The notes: a model not told the origin generated them from the letters alone. DNA of 5,557 nucleotides from Clostridiales bacterium (GCA_019419895.1 JAHZIE010000009.1:407-5963), one strand, 5' to 3'. Numbered from the stretch's first letter, positions 1-5,557 are shown. Numbers and translations: made by a program.

Positions 1-197
1 GTCTCTCCTGCCCGGGAATTTATGGTTATACTAAGCGTCCCATGCATGTGAAGGTGCGCGCTCAGGACAGAAAAGGCGTTTTCCATGAATATGAAGGGGA
101 AGATCTTCTTGCCAGGGCCTTCTGTCATGAGATTGACCATTTGGACGGTATCCTGTTCCGCTCCCATGTGGTGGAATATGTCAATGTTGAGGATTAA
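1..197 (+). CDS. def: Peptide deformylase, C-terminal fragment (5' truncated by window)
   Basis: Removes the N-formyl group from nascent proteins at the ribosome exit, using a divalent metal (Fe2+ or Zn2+). The frame opens at base 3 and reads LSCPGIYGYTKRP, which is the end of the EGCLSxPG motif. The two leading bases (gt) fit the last two bases of a TGT codon for the metal-binding Cys. The second metal motif, HEIDH, lies at bases 126-140: its two His are ligands and its Glu is catalytic. It is followed by LDGILF, as usual in the family. The protein ends VEYVNVED with a TAA stop. About 64 residues are visible of a protein that is normally about 150-190, so roughly the first half lies outside the window. 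The residue three after the ligand Cys is also Cys, where Val or Ile is common. fmt follows after 30 nt, the classic def-fmt pairing of formylation and deformylation. Confidence 0.95.
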   Translation, partial: LSCPGIYGYTKRPMHVKVRAQDRKGVFHEYEGEDLLARAFCHEIDHLDGILFRSHVVEYVNVED

Positions 198-212
198 GGC
201 ATCTGAACTTTT

Positions 213-220
213 GGAGAAGG
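213..220 (+). promoter_or_regulatory. Ribosome binding site of fmt
   Basis: GGAGAAGG sits 7 nt before the ATG at 228, in the 30-nt gap after def. It supports that ATG as the fmt start. No promoter or terminator is seen in the gap, so fmt is probably transcribed from upstream of def. Confidence 0.7.
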
Positions 221-227
221 TGAAACG

Positions 228-1166
228 ATGAGAGTAGTCTTTATGGGAACGCCGGAATTTGCCGTCCCCTGTCTGAAACAGATTTTAGAGGACGGATACG
301 AGATTGCGGGGGTATTTACACAGCCGGATAAGCCCAAGGGCAGAAAATATGTTTTGACCCCGCCTCCGGTGAAGGAATATGCCCAATCCAAAGGCCTTCA
401 GGTCTTTCAGCCGACGACATTAAAAGATAACTCGGCATTAGAGCTTTTGGAAAGCCTCCGGCCGGATGTGATTGTGGTAGTGGCCTATGGCAAGCTTCTG
501 CCGGCGGGAATTTTGAAGCTGCCGCCTCTTGGCTGCATCAATGTACACGCTTCCCTTCTGCCAAAATACCGTGGGGCTGCCCCGATACAGTGGGCGGTCA
601 TTCGAGGGGAAAAGGTAACGGGAGTTACAACAATGTATATGGATGAGGGGCTTGACAGCGGCGATATGATTGACAAGGCTTCCTTGGAAATTGGGGAAAA
701 TGAGACGGCCGGAGAGCTTCATGACAGGCTTTCTCTTCTGGGCGCTGGGTTATTGTCCCAGACATTGAAGAAATTACAGGATGGAACAACGGTGAGAACG
801 CCCCAAAAAGAGGAGGAACATACCTATGCCCCGATGCTGGATAAATCATTATCTGACATTTCCTGGAATAAATCGGCGCAGGAGGTTCATAATCAAGTAA
901 GAGGATTATCTCCCTGGCCTGGCGCGTCCACACTGTTGGACGGGAAAAGGCTGAAAATTCATCAAACAAGACTGGCTGGAATGGTCGGCGGACGTCCGGG
1001 TGAGGTAGTCGGACTATCGCCGCTGGTGATTGCCTGCGGTGACGGCAGGGGATTGGAACTGCTGGAAATTCAGTATGAGGGGAGCAAGAGGATGGCCGCC
1101 GGAGCTTTTTTGCTGGGGCATCCAATTCCTTTCGGCGTGATCTTGGGCACAGAAAAGGAGGAATAG
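228..1166 (+). CDS. fmt: Methionyl-tRNA formyltransferase
   Basis: Transfers a formyl group from 10-formyltetrahydrofolate to Met-tRNAfMet for translation initiation; cytosolic. The 312-residue length is normal (about 310-320). The N-terminal Rossmann-like formyltransferase domain (about 1-190) begins MRVVFMGTPEFAVP and holds the catalytic triad typical of the fold: N105 and H107 in CINVHASLLPKYRG, and D143 in DEGLDSGDM. These correspond to N106/H108/D144 of the related GAR transformylase PurN. SLLPKYRG is at 109-116. The C-terminal tRNA-binding domain (about 200-305) opens with YAPMLDKSLSDISW and carries VHNQVRGLSPWPGA, a hallmark of Fmt that sets it apart from PurN and from sugar formyltransferases. 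The start has a good ribosome binding site. The metallopeptidase gene follows after 2 nt, its ribosome binding site lying inside the last codons of fmt, so translational coupling is likely. No anomaly seen. Confidence 0.97.
   Translation: MRVVFMGTPEFAVPCLKQILEDGYEIAGVFTQPDKPKGRKYVLTPPPVKEYAQSKGLQVFQPTTLKDNSALELLESLRPDVIVVVAYGKLLPAGILKLPPLGCINVHASLLPKYRGAAPIQWAVIRGEKVTGVTTMYMDEGLDSGDMIDKASLEIGENETAGELHDRLSLLGAGLLSQTLKKLQDGTTVRTPQKEEEHTYAPMLDKSLSDISWNKSAQEVHNQVRGLSPWPGASTLLDGKRLKIHQTRLAGMVGGRPGEVVGLSPLVIACGDGRGLELLEIQYEGSKRMAAGAFLLGHPIPFGVILGTEKEE
1155..1161 (+). promoter_or_regulatory. Ribosome binding site of the metallopeptidase gene, inside fmt
   Basis: AAGGAGG lies within the last codons of fmt (stop 1164-1166), 7 nt before the ATG at 1169. 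A near-consensus site at ideal spacing fixes this start and implies that the two genes share an mRNA. Confidence 0.75.
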
Positions 1167-1168
1167 CC

Positions 1169-1870
1169 ATGGGACTTTACTATTACGACTGGACGTATAT
1201 TGCTTTTATGCTTCCAGCTTTGATTCTGACCATTTGGGCGCAATGGAAGGTGAAATCAACCTTTGCGAAATATTCCCGGCTGCGCAACGCGAGGGGAATG
1301 ACGGGACGGGACGCGGCCTCCTCTGTTCTAAGGGAAAATAATCTTTCCTATGTGACCGTGCGGCATATCGGCGGAAATTTAAATGATCATTTTGATCCCA
1401 GAAACAATTCCATCAGTCTTTCCGATCCTGTATATGACGCCCCGACCATAGCGGCGGTGGGAGTGGCGGCACATGAGGCTGGGCATGCGGTACAGCATGC
1501 GGAAGAATACGGCCCCATCCGTTTCAGGAACGCTTTGGTTCCAGTGGTACAGTTTGCCTCCAACCTGGCGATGCCTCTCATTCTGATCGGGATGCTCCTT
1601 CCGGTACGGTATACCTTTTTTATTACGGCGGGAATTATCTTGTTTTCCCTGACCACTTTGTTTCAGCTTGTAACCCTTCCGGTGGAATTCAACGCCAGCG
1701 CACGCGCGTTGAAGGCCATTGATCAGACCGGGATGCTCACGGAGGAAGAACGGGCCGGGGCGAAAAAAGTGCTGCAAGCGGCGGCCATGACCTATCTTGC
1801 GGCTGCTTTCACTTCCCTTCTCAGCCTGCTGCGCCTGCTTTTGATTGCCCAGCGGCGAAATAGAGATTAA
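1169..1870 (+). CDS. YugP-type membrane zinc metallopeptidase
   Basis: Predicted integral-membrane zinc protease of the family typified by Bacillus subtilis YugP (Pfam Zn_peptidase_2); the physiological substrate is not well established. The 233 residues match the family length (about 225-235). One membrane segment lies near the N-terminus (about 8-25), followed by a soluble stretch with GNLNDHFDPRNNSISLS (69-85), a conserved family block. The metal motif HEAGH is at 102-106: H102 and H106 are ligands and E103 is catalytic. Hydrophobic segments follow at about 123-143, 147-170 and 202-226. Glu173 in LPVEFNASARAL, between the last two segments, is the likely third metal ligand (inference from family pattern). 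No cleavable signal peptide is evident. The first and third segments are strongly apolar, so the active site is probably membrane-associated. It starts 2 nt after fmt and is followed by a 128-nt gap, the largest in the window. The family call is firm, the function open. Confidence 0.9.
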   Translation: MGLYYYDWTYIAFMLPALILTIWAQWKVKSTFAKYSRLRNARGMTGRDAASSVLRENNLSYVTVRHIGGNLNDHFDPRNNSISLSDPVYDAPTIAAVGVAAHEAGHAVQHAEEYGPIRFRNALVPVVQFASNLAMPLILIGMLLPVRYTFFITAGIILFSLTTLFQLVTLPVEFNASARALKAIDQTGMLTEEERAGAKKVLQAAAMTYLAAAFTSLLSLLRLLLIAQRRNRD

Positions 1871-1912
1871 TTAAAAACAAACAGGGAAAGCGGAACGAAG
1901 TAAATGGTCTGA

Positions 1913-1939
1913 AAGGCTTTCATGGGGAAATTCTGCCTT
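1913..1939 (+). other. Possible bulged RNA stem-loop
   Basis: AAGGC (1913-1917) can pair with GCCTT (1935-1939), and the adjoining TTTC (1918-1921) with GAAA (1927-1930). This gives nine base pairs around a 5-nt loop ATGGG, with a 4-nt bulge (1931-1934) on the 3' side. The nearest T-run (1951-1954) is 11 nt further on, so it does not look like a standard terminator. It could be an mRNA processing or stability element, or chance; the pairing was worked out by eye only. Confidence 0.3.
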
Positions 1940-1957
1940 CCTACAGAAGCTTTTGGA

Positions 1958-1978
1958 TGGTTTATGAACCAGTATACT
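1958..1978 (+). promoter_or_regulatory. Weak candidate promoter/operator before rsmB
   Basis: TATACT at 1973-1978 differs from the -10 consensus TATAAT at one position and lies about 20 nt before the rsmB start. Directly upstream is the palindromic TGGTT-TATG-AACCA (1958-1971), which could be an operator or chance. A good -35 is lacking: the best match, TTGGAT at 1953-1958, is only 14 nt away, and there is no TG extension. If used, it would serve rsmB and downstream genes independently of def-fmt, with a very short leader. Confidence 0.25.
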
Positions 1979-1998
1979 TTTAAAATGAAAAGTTAGGA

Positions 1999-3351
1999 AT
2001 GAAAAAAGTTATGAAAGATTCGCCCAGAGGCCTTGCGGCGGCCGCTCTGTACCGCGTCAATCAGGAGGGAGCCTATTCCAATCTGGTGCTGGATTCCCTC
2101 TTATCGTCCCATGAGCTTGCCGCGAGGGATAAGGGATTGGTATCCGCCCTTTTTTATGGCTGTCTGGAGCGAAAAATTACTTTGGATTACATTATAGCCA
2201 GCTATTCCAAGACGGCGCTAAACCAAATAGAGCCTTTTGTTTTGGAACTCCTGAGAATTGGCCTTTACCAGCTCTTATACATGGATAAAATTCCCCATGC
2301 CGCGGCGGTAAATGAGTCGGTGGCGCTGGCAAAGAAGAGCGGGCATGGACAGGCGGCCGGTTATGTGAATGGTGTGCTCAGGGCAGTGGAACGCAATCTG
2401 GGAAAGCTTGTTTTTCCGCCGGAAAAAAACAGGCTCACTTATTTAAGTATCCGCTATGCCTGCCCCAAATGGCTGATTAAGCTCTGGGACAGGGAATATG
2501 GAAAGCAGCTTTGCGAGGAAATGCTTCCCTGTCTTTTGGGGCGGCCCCCCCTGACCGTACGGAGTAATCCTCTCGCGTGCAGGCTGGAGGAATTGTCGGA
2601 CAGTCTTTCCCGGGAAGGGATCCAAACGAAAGAGATCTCCTGGCTGCCTGACAGCCTGGAAATAGGTTCCACCGGAGGAATTGAGAATACCGAGCCTTAT
2701 CAAAAAGGCTGGTTCCATGTCCAGGATTTGTCCTCGCAGCTTTGCTGCTTTCTGCTGGGAGCAAGGCCGGGGGAAAGGGTGCTGGATGTCTGCGCGGCTC
2801 CAGGAGGAAAAACCTTTACCCTCGCTGAAATGATGGAGAATCAGGGAGAACTGTTATCTTTTGATCTCCATGAACAGAGAGTTCGTCTGATTCAGGAAGG
2901 AGCAAGCCGTTTGGGACTGCGGAATGTCCGGGCAGCACAGAGGGACGCCTTAGAGGAAAGCGTTGATTTCCAGGCGGACAGAATCCTGTGTGACGTCCCA
3001 TGCTCCGGCTTTGGCATTCTCCGTAGAAAGCCGGAGATCCGTCAGAAAGATCCCCATATACTTGACAACCTGCCCGAATTGCAGTATCGTATTTTGTACA
3101 GGTCGTCACAAATGCTCCGCCCGGGAGGTATTTTGTTTTATTCCACCTGTACTCTTAATCCTTCGGAAAATGAAAGGGTAGTATCCCGGTTTCTGGAAGA
3201 GAAAAAGGAGGAGTTTGAGCCCTATTTTCTTGACTTGCCGCCGGAAATCCTCCGGGCTAGGGAAGAACCTGCCCATCAGTTAACCATCTTCCCCCAAATG
3301 TGTGGTACTGATGGATTCTTTATCGCCGGCCTGCGGAAAAAAATGGGGTGA
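1999..3351 (+). CDS. rsmB: 16S rRNA (cytosine-967-C5)-methyltransferase RsmB
   Basis: Methylates C5 of 16S rRNA C967 (E. coli numbering) with S-adenosylmethionine during small-subunit assembly; cytosolic. The length of 450 residues is normal (430-450). An N-terminal NusB-like all-helical RNA-binding domain (about 8-135, starting PRGLAAAALYRV) is followed by a linker and the Rossmann methyltransferase domain (about 235-448). SAM motif I is VLDVCAAPGGKT at 261-272. The two cysteines of m5C enzymes are present: C335 in DVPCSGFG (product release) and C384 in YSTCTLNPSENE (nucleophile). The C-terminus GTDGFFIAGLRK is typical. The NusB-like domain distinguishes it from RsmF and other m5C enzymes. 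The start is uncertain: AGGA at 1995-1998 abuts the ATG at 1999, while ATG 2011 (protein beginning MKDSPRGLA, 446 residues) has the same AGGA 12 nt away. Neither spacing is ideal; the longer form is listed. rlmN follows almost without gap. Confidence 0.96.
   Translation: MKKVMKDSPRGLAAAALYRVNQEGAYSNLVLDSLLSSHELAARDKGLVSALFYGCLERKITLDYIIASYSKTALNQIEPFVLELLRIGLYQLLYMDKIPHAAAVNESVALAKKSGHGQAAGYVNGVLRAVERNLGKLVFPPEKNRLTYLSIRYACPKWLIKLWDREYGKQLCEEMLPCLLGRPPLTVRSNPLACRLEELSDSLSREGIQTKEISWLPDSLEIGSTGGIENTEPYQKGWFHVQDLSSQLCCFLLGARPGERVLDVCAAPGGKTFTLAEMMENQGELLSFDLHEQRVRLIQEGASRLGLRNVRAAQRDALEESVDFQADRILCDVPCSGFGILRRKPEIRQKDPHILDNLPELQYRILYRSSQMLRPGGILFYSTCTLNPSENERVVSRFLEEKKEEFEPYFLDLPPEILRAREEPAHQLTIFPQMCGTDGFFIAGLRKKMG
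3345..3351 (+). promoter_or_regulatory. Ribosome binding site deciding the rlmN start
   Basis: GGGGTGA overlaps the last codon and stop of rsmB. It can pair with the 16S anti-Shine-Dalgarno end (as GAGGTGA with one G-U wobble) and is best spaced for the ATG at 3357. The in-frame GTG at 3348, which overlaps the rsmB stop as GTGA, lies inside this site and has no site of its own. Confidence 0.55.
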
Positions 3352-3356
3352 AGGGT

Positions 3357-4406
3357 ATGGAACGTGTGGATATCAAATCGATGACGCTGCCGGAGCTAAA
3401 GGCTTCTCTGGCGGAGCTGGGCCAGCCGGCTTACCGCGCTGGGCAGATTTATCAGTGGCTTCATCGGAAGTCGGCATGGGATTTCAGCGCAATGACCAAT
3501 TTATCCCGTCCTCTGCGGGAACGGCTTGCCGACCATTATGAAATCGCCGGGGCGGCCATTGAGAGAAAATATGTTTCCCAAATTGACGGAACGGTGAAGT
3601 ATCTCTTCCGCTTGAATGACGGGGAATATGTGGAATCGGTACTTATGCAGTATCGTCATGGATATTCCATCTGTGTTTCCACCCAGGTGGGATGCAAAAT
3701 GGGATGTACTTTCTGTGCCACCGGGCTGGGAGGTTTTCAGCGGAATTTAACCCCGTCGGAAATCTTGTCCCAGATTCAGGCGGCCCAAGAGGACAATGGC
3801 ATCCGTATCTCGAATGTGGTGCTTATGGGGATGGGAGAACCGCTGGATAATTACGACAATGTACTGCGTTTTTTGGAGCTTGTATCCTCTGAAGACGGAT
3901 TAAATATCGGGATGCGCCATATTTCTCTTTCTACCTGTGGCCTGGTCGACCGTATATATGACTTAATGGAAAAAAATTATCAATTGACCCTGTCAGTTTC
4001 CCTTCACGCGCCCAATGATGATATTCGTCGGAGGACCATGCCGGTGGCGAAAAGATGGAGCATAAAAGAACTGCTGGATGCCTGCCGGAAATACGCTGAA
4101 ACCACTAAACGGAGAATCTCCTTTGAATACGCCATGATCGACGGGGTGAATGACAGCGATGAATGCGCCGAGGAACTGGCCGAAAGGCTGAAGCATATGC
4201 TCTGCCACATAAATTTGATCCCTGTCAACAGGGTTGAGGAAAGCGGTTATCAAAAAAGCAAGGCGGAACGCCTGAGGAGATTTATCAATATTTTAGAAAA
4301 ACACCATTTGACAGTCACAGTGAGAAGGAGCCTTGGCTCCGATATCAATGCATCGTGTGGACAACTCAGAAGGAAACATCAAGACAAGGACGGTGTAACA
4401 GTTTGA
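3357..4406 (+). CDS. rlmN: Dual-specificity rRNA/tRNA adenine-C2 methyltransferase RlmN (radical SAM)
   Basis: Makes 2-methyladenosine at A2503 of 23S rRNA in the peptidyl-transferase centre and, in studied homologues, at A37 of some tRNAs, through a radical-SAM mechanism with a methylated cysteine. With the ATG start it has 349 residues, a normal length. The N-terminal accessory domain (about 1-80) begins DIKSMTLPELKASL. E93 in EYVESVLM is the conserved Glu before the barrel. The [4Fe-4S] motif CKMGCTFC supplies C113, C117 and C120. C106 in SICVSTQ and C334 in GSDINASCGQLR match the two mechanistic cysteines of E. coli RlmN (C118 and the methylated C355). The SAM-binding GMGEP lies at 158-162. 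Cfr resistance enzymes are close relatives and methylate C8; the overall sequence reads as housekeeping RlmN, and the context beside rsmB and prpC agrees. A GTG at 3348 would add three residues and a 4-nt overlap with rsmB. The gene overlaps prpC by 4 nt. Confidence 0.96.
   Translation: MERVDIKSMTLPELKASLAELGQPAYRAGQIYQWLHRKSAWDFSAMTNLSRPLRERLADHYEIAGAAIERKYVSQIDGTVKYLFRLNDGEYVESVLMQYRHGYSICVSTQVGCKMGCTFCATGLGGFQRNLTPSEILSQIQAAQEDNGIRISNVVLMGMGEPLDNYDNVLRFLELVSSEDGLNIGMRHISLSTCGLVDRIYDLMEKNYQLTLSVSLHAPNDDIRRRTMPVAKRWSIKELLDACRKYAETTKRRISFEYAMIDGVNDSDECAEELAERLKHMLCHINLIPVNRVEESGYQKSKAERLRRFINILEKHHLTVTVRRSLGSDINASCGQLRRKHQDKDGVTV
4386..4395 (+). promoter_or_regulatory. Ribosome binding site supporting a TTG start for prpC
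   Basis: AAGGACGGTG, inside the end of rlmN, resembles the anti-Shine-Dalgarno complement AAGGAGGTG with one inserted base. Its GGTG part ends 7 nt before the TTG at 4403. It is 19 nt from the ATG at 4415, which has no site of its own. Confidence 0.5.
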
Positions 4407-5149
4407 AGCTAGCAATGAAAACAGACGTAGGCCGCGTGCGGGAAAATAACCAGGATGCCGTCAACGGGGGCATCTGGGACAGAGACTCCGCATGGGCTGC
4501 TGTGTGCGACGGTATGGGAGGCGCCAACGGCGGCAATATCGCCAGCCAGTTGGGGCTGGAGTTTATTTCCCAAAAGCTGAAGGAAGGATATCACAAAAAC
4601 CTTACCCATGATTATATCAAAAATCTGCTGGTTTCTACTTTATACAACGCCAACCAGACGGTCTTTGAAAAGTCGAAAACAGATCCTTTTCTTAAGGGAA
4701 TGGGGACGACTGCCGTGGTTGCCCTGATTAAGGAGCAGACGCTTCATATTGCCCATGTGGGGGACAGCAGGGCTTTTTTACTTCATCCTGGTTCGATTGA
4801 TCAGATCACCAAGGATCATACCATTGTACAGTCGATGGTGGACGCCGGACGCATCACCGAGGAGGAGGCGCGGGAGCATCCGCAAAAGCATATTATCACC
4901 CGGGCGATTGGTGTCAACCAGTCAGTCAGCATTGATTATTATGAGGCTGAGTTTCATGGGGAGGATATCCTTCTGCTGTGTAGCGATGGCCTGACCAACC
5001 ATGTGAGAAATGAGGAAATCGTCCGGATTATTCGGGAGGCTCCTTTTGAGCTTGTGGCGGAACAATTAGTTCAAGCGGCCTTGGATGCCGGAGGTACCGA
5101 TAATGTGACAGTGGCAGTGGTTGCCAACGATACACAGGAGGCGAAATAG
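4403..5149 (+). CDS. prpC: PP2C-type serine/threonine phosphatase (PrpC/Stp family)
   Basis: Metal-dependent (Mn2+/Mg2+) protein phosphatase that removes phosphate from Ser/Thr residues, normally opposing the PASTA kinase encoded next door; cytosolic. From the TTG it has 248 residues, close to B. subtilis PrpC (about 254). PPM/PP2C motifs appear in order: RENNQD with metal ligand D18, VCDGMGG with D36 (35-40), GMGTT (99-103), HVGDSRAF (118-125), LLCSDGLTNH with D195, and GGTDNVTV with D233. All metal-binding Asp are present, so it should be active. The TTG start gives MKLAMKTDVGRVRENNQD, which lines up with the PrpC N-terminus (MLTALKTDTG in B. subtilis, from memory) and has a plausible upstream ribosome binding site. 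It overlaps the rlmN stop as TTGA, suggesting translational coupling. Alternatives are ATG 4415 (244 residues, loses conserved strand residues) and GTG 4355 (264 residues, a long overlap, unlikely). prkC starts 1 nt after its stop. Confidence 0.95.
   Translation: MKLAMKTDVGRVRENNQDAVNGGIWDRDSAWAAVCDGMGGANGGNIASQLGLEFISQKLKEGYHKNLTHDYIKNLLVSTLYNANQTVFEKSKTDPFLKGMGTTAVVALIKEQTLHIAHVGDSRAFLLHPGSIDQITKDHTIVQSMVDAGRITEEEAREHPQKHIITRAIGVNQSVSIDYYEAEFHGEDILLLCSDGLTNHVRNEEIVRIIREAPFELVAEQLVQAALDAGGTDNVTVAVVANDTQEAK
5136..5141 (+). promoter_or_regulatory. Ribosome binding site of prkC, inside prpC
   Basis: A perfect AGGAGG in the last codons of prpC lies 9 nt before the kinase ATG at 5151. It supports that start and joint expression of phosphatase and kinase. 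Confidence 0.75.
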
Positions 5150-5150
5150 C

Positions 5151-5557
5151 ATGGAGAATTTTGTAGGGAAGAAATTAGACGGCCGTTATGAAATACAGGA
5201 GCTTATCGGTGTTGGCGGGATGGCCGTGGTATATAAAGCCTATGATCGTATTGACGACCGTATTGTGGCCATTAAGATTTTAAAGGATGAATATCTGGGC
5301 AACGAAGAATTCACCAGACGCTTTAAGAATGAATCCAGGGCGATTGCTGTTTTGTCTCATCCCAATATTGTCAAGGTGTATGATGTCAGCTTTGGGGATC
5401 GCATTCAGTATATTGTTATGGAATATATTGACGGGATCACCCTGAAGGAATATATTGAGCAGCAGAAAACAGTCGCGTGGAAGGAAGCGGTGCACTTTAC
5501 CCTGCAGATTTTGTACGCGTTGGAGCATGCCCATTCCAAGGGGATTATTCACCGGGA
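5151..5557 (+). CDS. prkC: PASTA-type Ser/Thr protein kinase, N-terminal fragment (3' truncated by window)
   Basis: Hanks-type Ser/Thr kinase. In Bacillota this gene next to prpC encodes a membrane kinase with an N-terminal cytosolic kinase domain, one transmembrane helix and extracellular PASTA repeats that bind muropeptides or lipid II; it controls spore germination, cell-wall metabolism and translation-factor phosphorylation. Only 135 residues are visible, all from the kinase N-lobe and early C-lobe: the glycine-rich loop GVGGMAVVYKA (20-30), the VAIK lysine K42, the helix-C Glu E61 in FKNESRAIA, the hinge YIVMEYIDG (87-95) with TLKEYI, then LEHAHSKGIIHR. The window ends two bases (ga) into the next codon, consistent with the catalytic Asp of HRD. 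All visible catalytic residues are intact. The transmembrane and PASTA parts lie outside the window, so that architecture is inferred from neighbours and family. The start has a strong ribosome binding site 1 nt after prpC. Confidence 0.93.
   Translation, partial: MENFVGKKLDGRYEIQELIGVGGMAVVYKAYDRIDDRIVAIKILKDEYLGNEEFTRRFKNESRAIAVLSHPNIVKVYDVSFGDRIQYIVMEYIDGITLKEYIEQQKTVAWKEAVHFTLQILYALEHAHSKGIIHR

Larger units (their letters stand above)
1871..1998 (+). other. Intergenic gap between metallopeptidase gene and rsmB
   Basis: The only non-coding stretch over 30 nt in the window. It is A/T-richer than the flanking genes and has no open frame of note on either strand. It contains a possible bulged stem-loop (1913-1939), a second small inverted repeat (TTCTG at 1931-1935 with CAGAA at 1944-1948, which competes with it), a short palindrome at 1958-1971 and a TATACT box at 1973-1978. 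There is no GC-rich hairpin directly followed by a T-run, so no convincing intrinsic terminator. Confidence 0.6.

Noticed and set aside
625..1170. Long minus-strand open frame (181 residues) opposite fmt
   Set aside because: It lies wholly antisense to a confidently identified gene, has low-complexity Pro/Arg/Ser-rich content with no recognisable motif, and is explained by the codon bias of fmt.
1379..1777. Minus-strand open frame (132 residues) opposite the metallopeptidase gene
   Set aside because: It is antisense to a real gene with the HEAGH motif, has no domain signal, and looks like a codon-bias shadow.
1911..1954. Intrinsic terminator after the metallopeptidase gene
   Set aside because: The stem is bulged and A/T-rich, and the only T-run (1951-1954) is short and 11 nt away from it.
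2443..3109. Several overlapping minus-strand frames opposite rsmB
   Set aside because: Multiple mutually overlapping frames with no motif; rsmB on the plus strand accounts for the region.
4308..4313. Perfect TTGACA -35 box within rlmN, upstream of prpC
   Set aside because: No -10-like hexamer lies 16-19 nt downstream (that stretch is GC-rich), and the bases encode conserved RlmN residues (HHLTVTV).
4355..4402. Longer prpC form starting at GTG 4355
   Set aside because: It would add 16 residues translated from the end of rlmN that resemble no PrpC N-terminus, and would overlap rlmN by about 50 nt.
3357..4406. Cfr-type antibiotic-resistance methyltransferase instead of RlmN
   Set aside because: Both families share the cysteine motifs, but this gene has the RlmN N-terminal DIKSMTLPELK region, sits in the conserved rsmB-rlmN-prpC context, and shows no sign of transfer.

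Overview
The window is a tightly packed, entirely plus-strand run of housekeeping genes in the order def (3' end) - fmt - yugP-like zinc metallopeptidase - rsmB - rlmN - prpC/stp - prkC/stk (5' end). This order is well known from Bacillota. The zinc metallopeptidase between fmt and rsmB, moderate GC, strong AGGAGG-type ribosome binding sites and the protein sequence flavour point to a clostridial lineage, most likely a Lachnospiraceae-type (Clostridium cluster XIVa) gut anaerobe. The organism assignment is inference; no rRNA or species marker is present.

Layout: 1-197 is the C-terminal part of peptide deformylase, with the HEIDH metal site. 228-1166 is Met-tRNA formyltransferase. 1169-1870 is a multi-pass membrane HEAGH metallopeptidase. 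1871-1998 is the only sizeable gap (128 nt); it holds a bulged stem-loop, a short palindrome next to a TATACT box, and the start of rsmB. 1999-3351 is the 16S rRNA m5C967 methyltransferase RsmB. 3357-4406 is the radical-SAM methyltransferase RlmN. 4403-5149 is a PP2C-type phosphatase whose best start is a TTG overlapping the rlmN stop. 5151-5557 is the N-terminal 135 residues of a PASTA-type Ser/Thr kinase, cut by the window edge just at the HRD motif.

Functionally, Fmt formylates the initiator Met-tRNA and Def removes the formyl group from nascent chains. RsmB and RlmN modify 16S and 23S rRNA respectively (RlmN also tRNA). PrpC and PrkC form an opposing phosphatase/kinase pair that, in relatives, senses cell-wall muropeptides and phosphorylates translation GTPases among other targets. 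Junctions of -4 to +30 nt suggest cotranscription and translational coupling, with a possible internal promoter only before rsmB.

I looked for an undescribed system on both strands and found none: no mobile element, CRISPR array, tRNA, rRNA or orphan gene. The points worth a second look are modest: the 1871-1998 gap, three start-codon decisions, and the poorly understood metallopeptidase.
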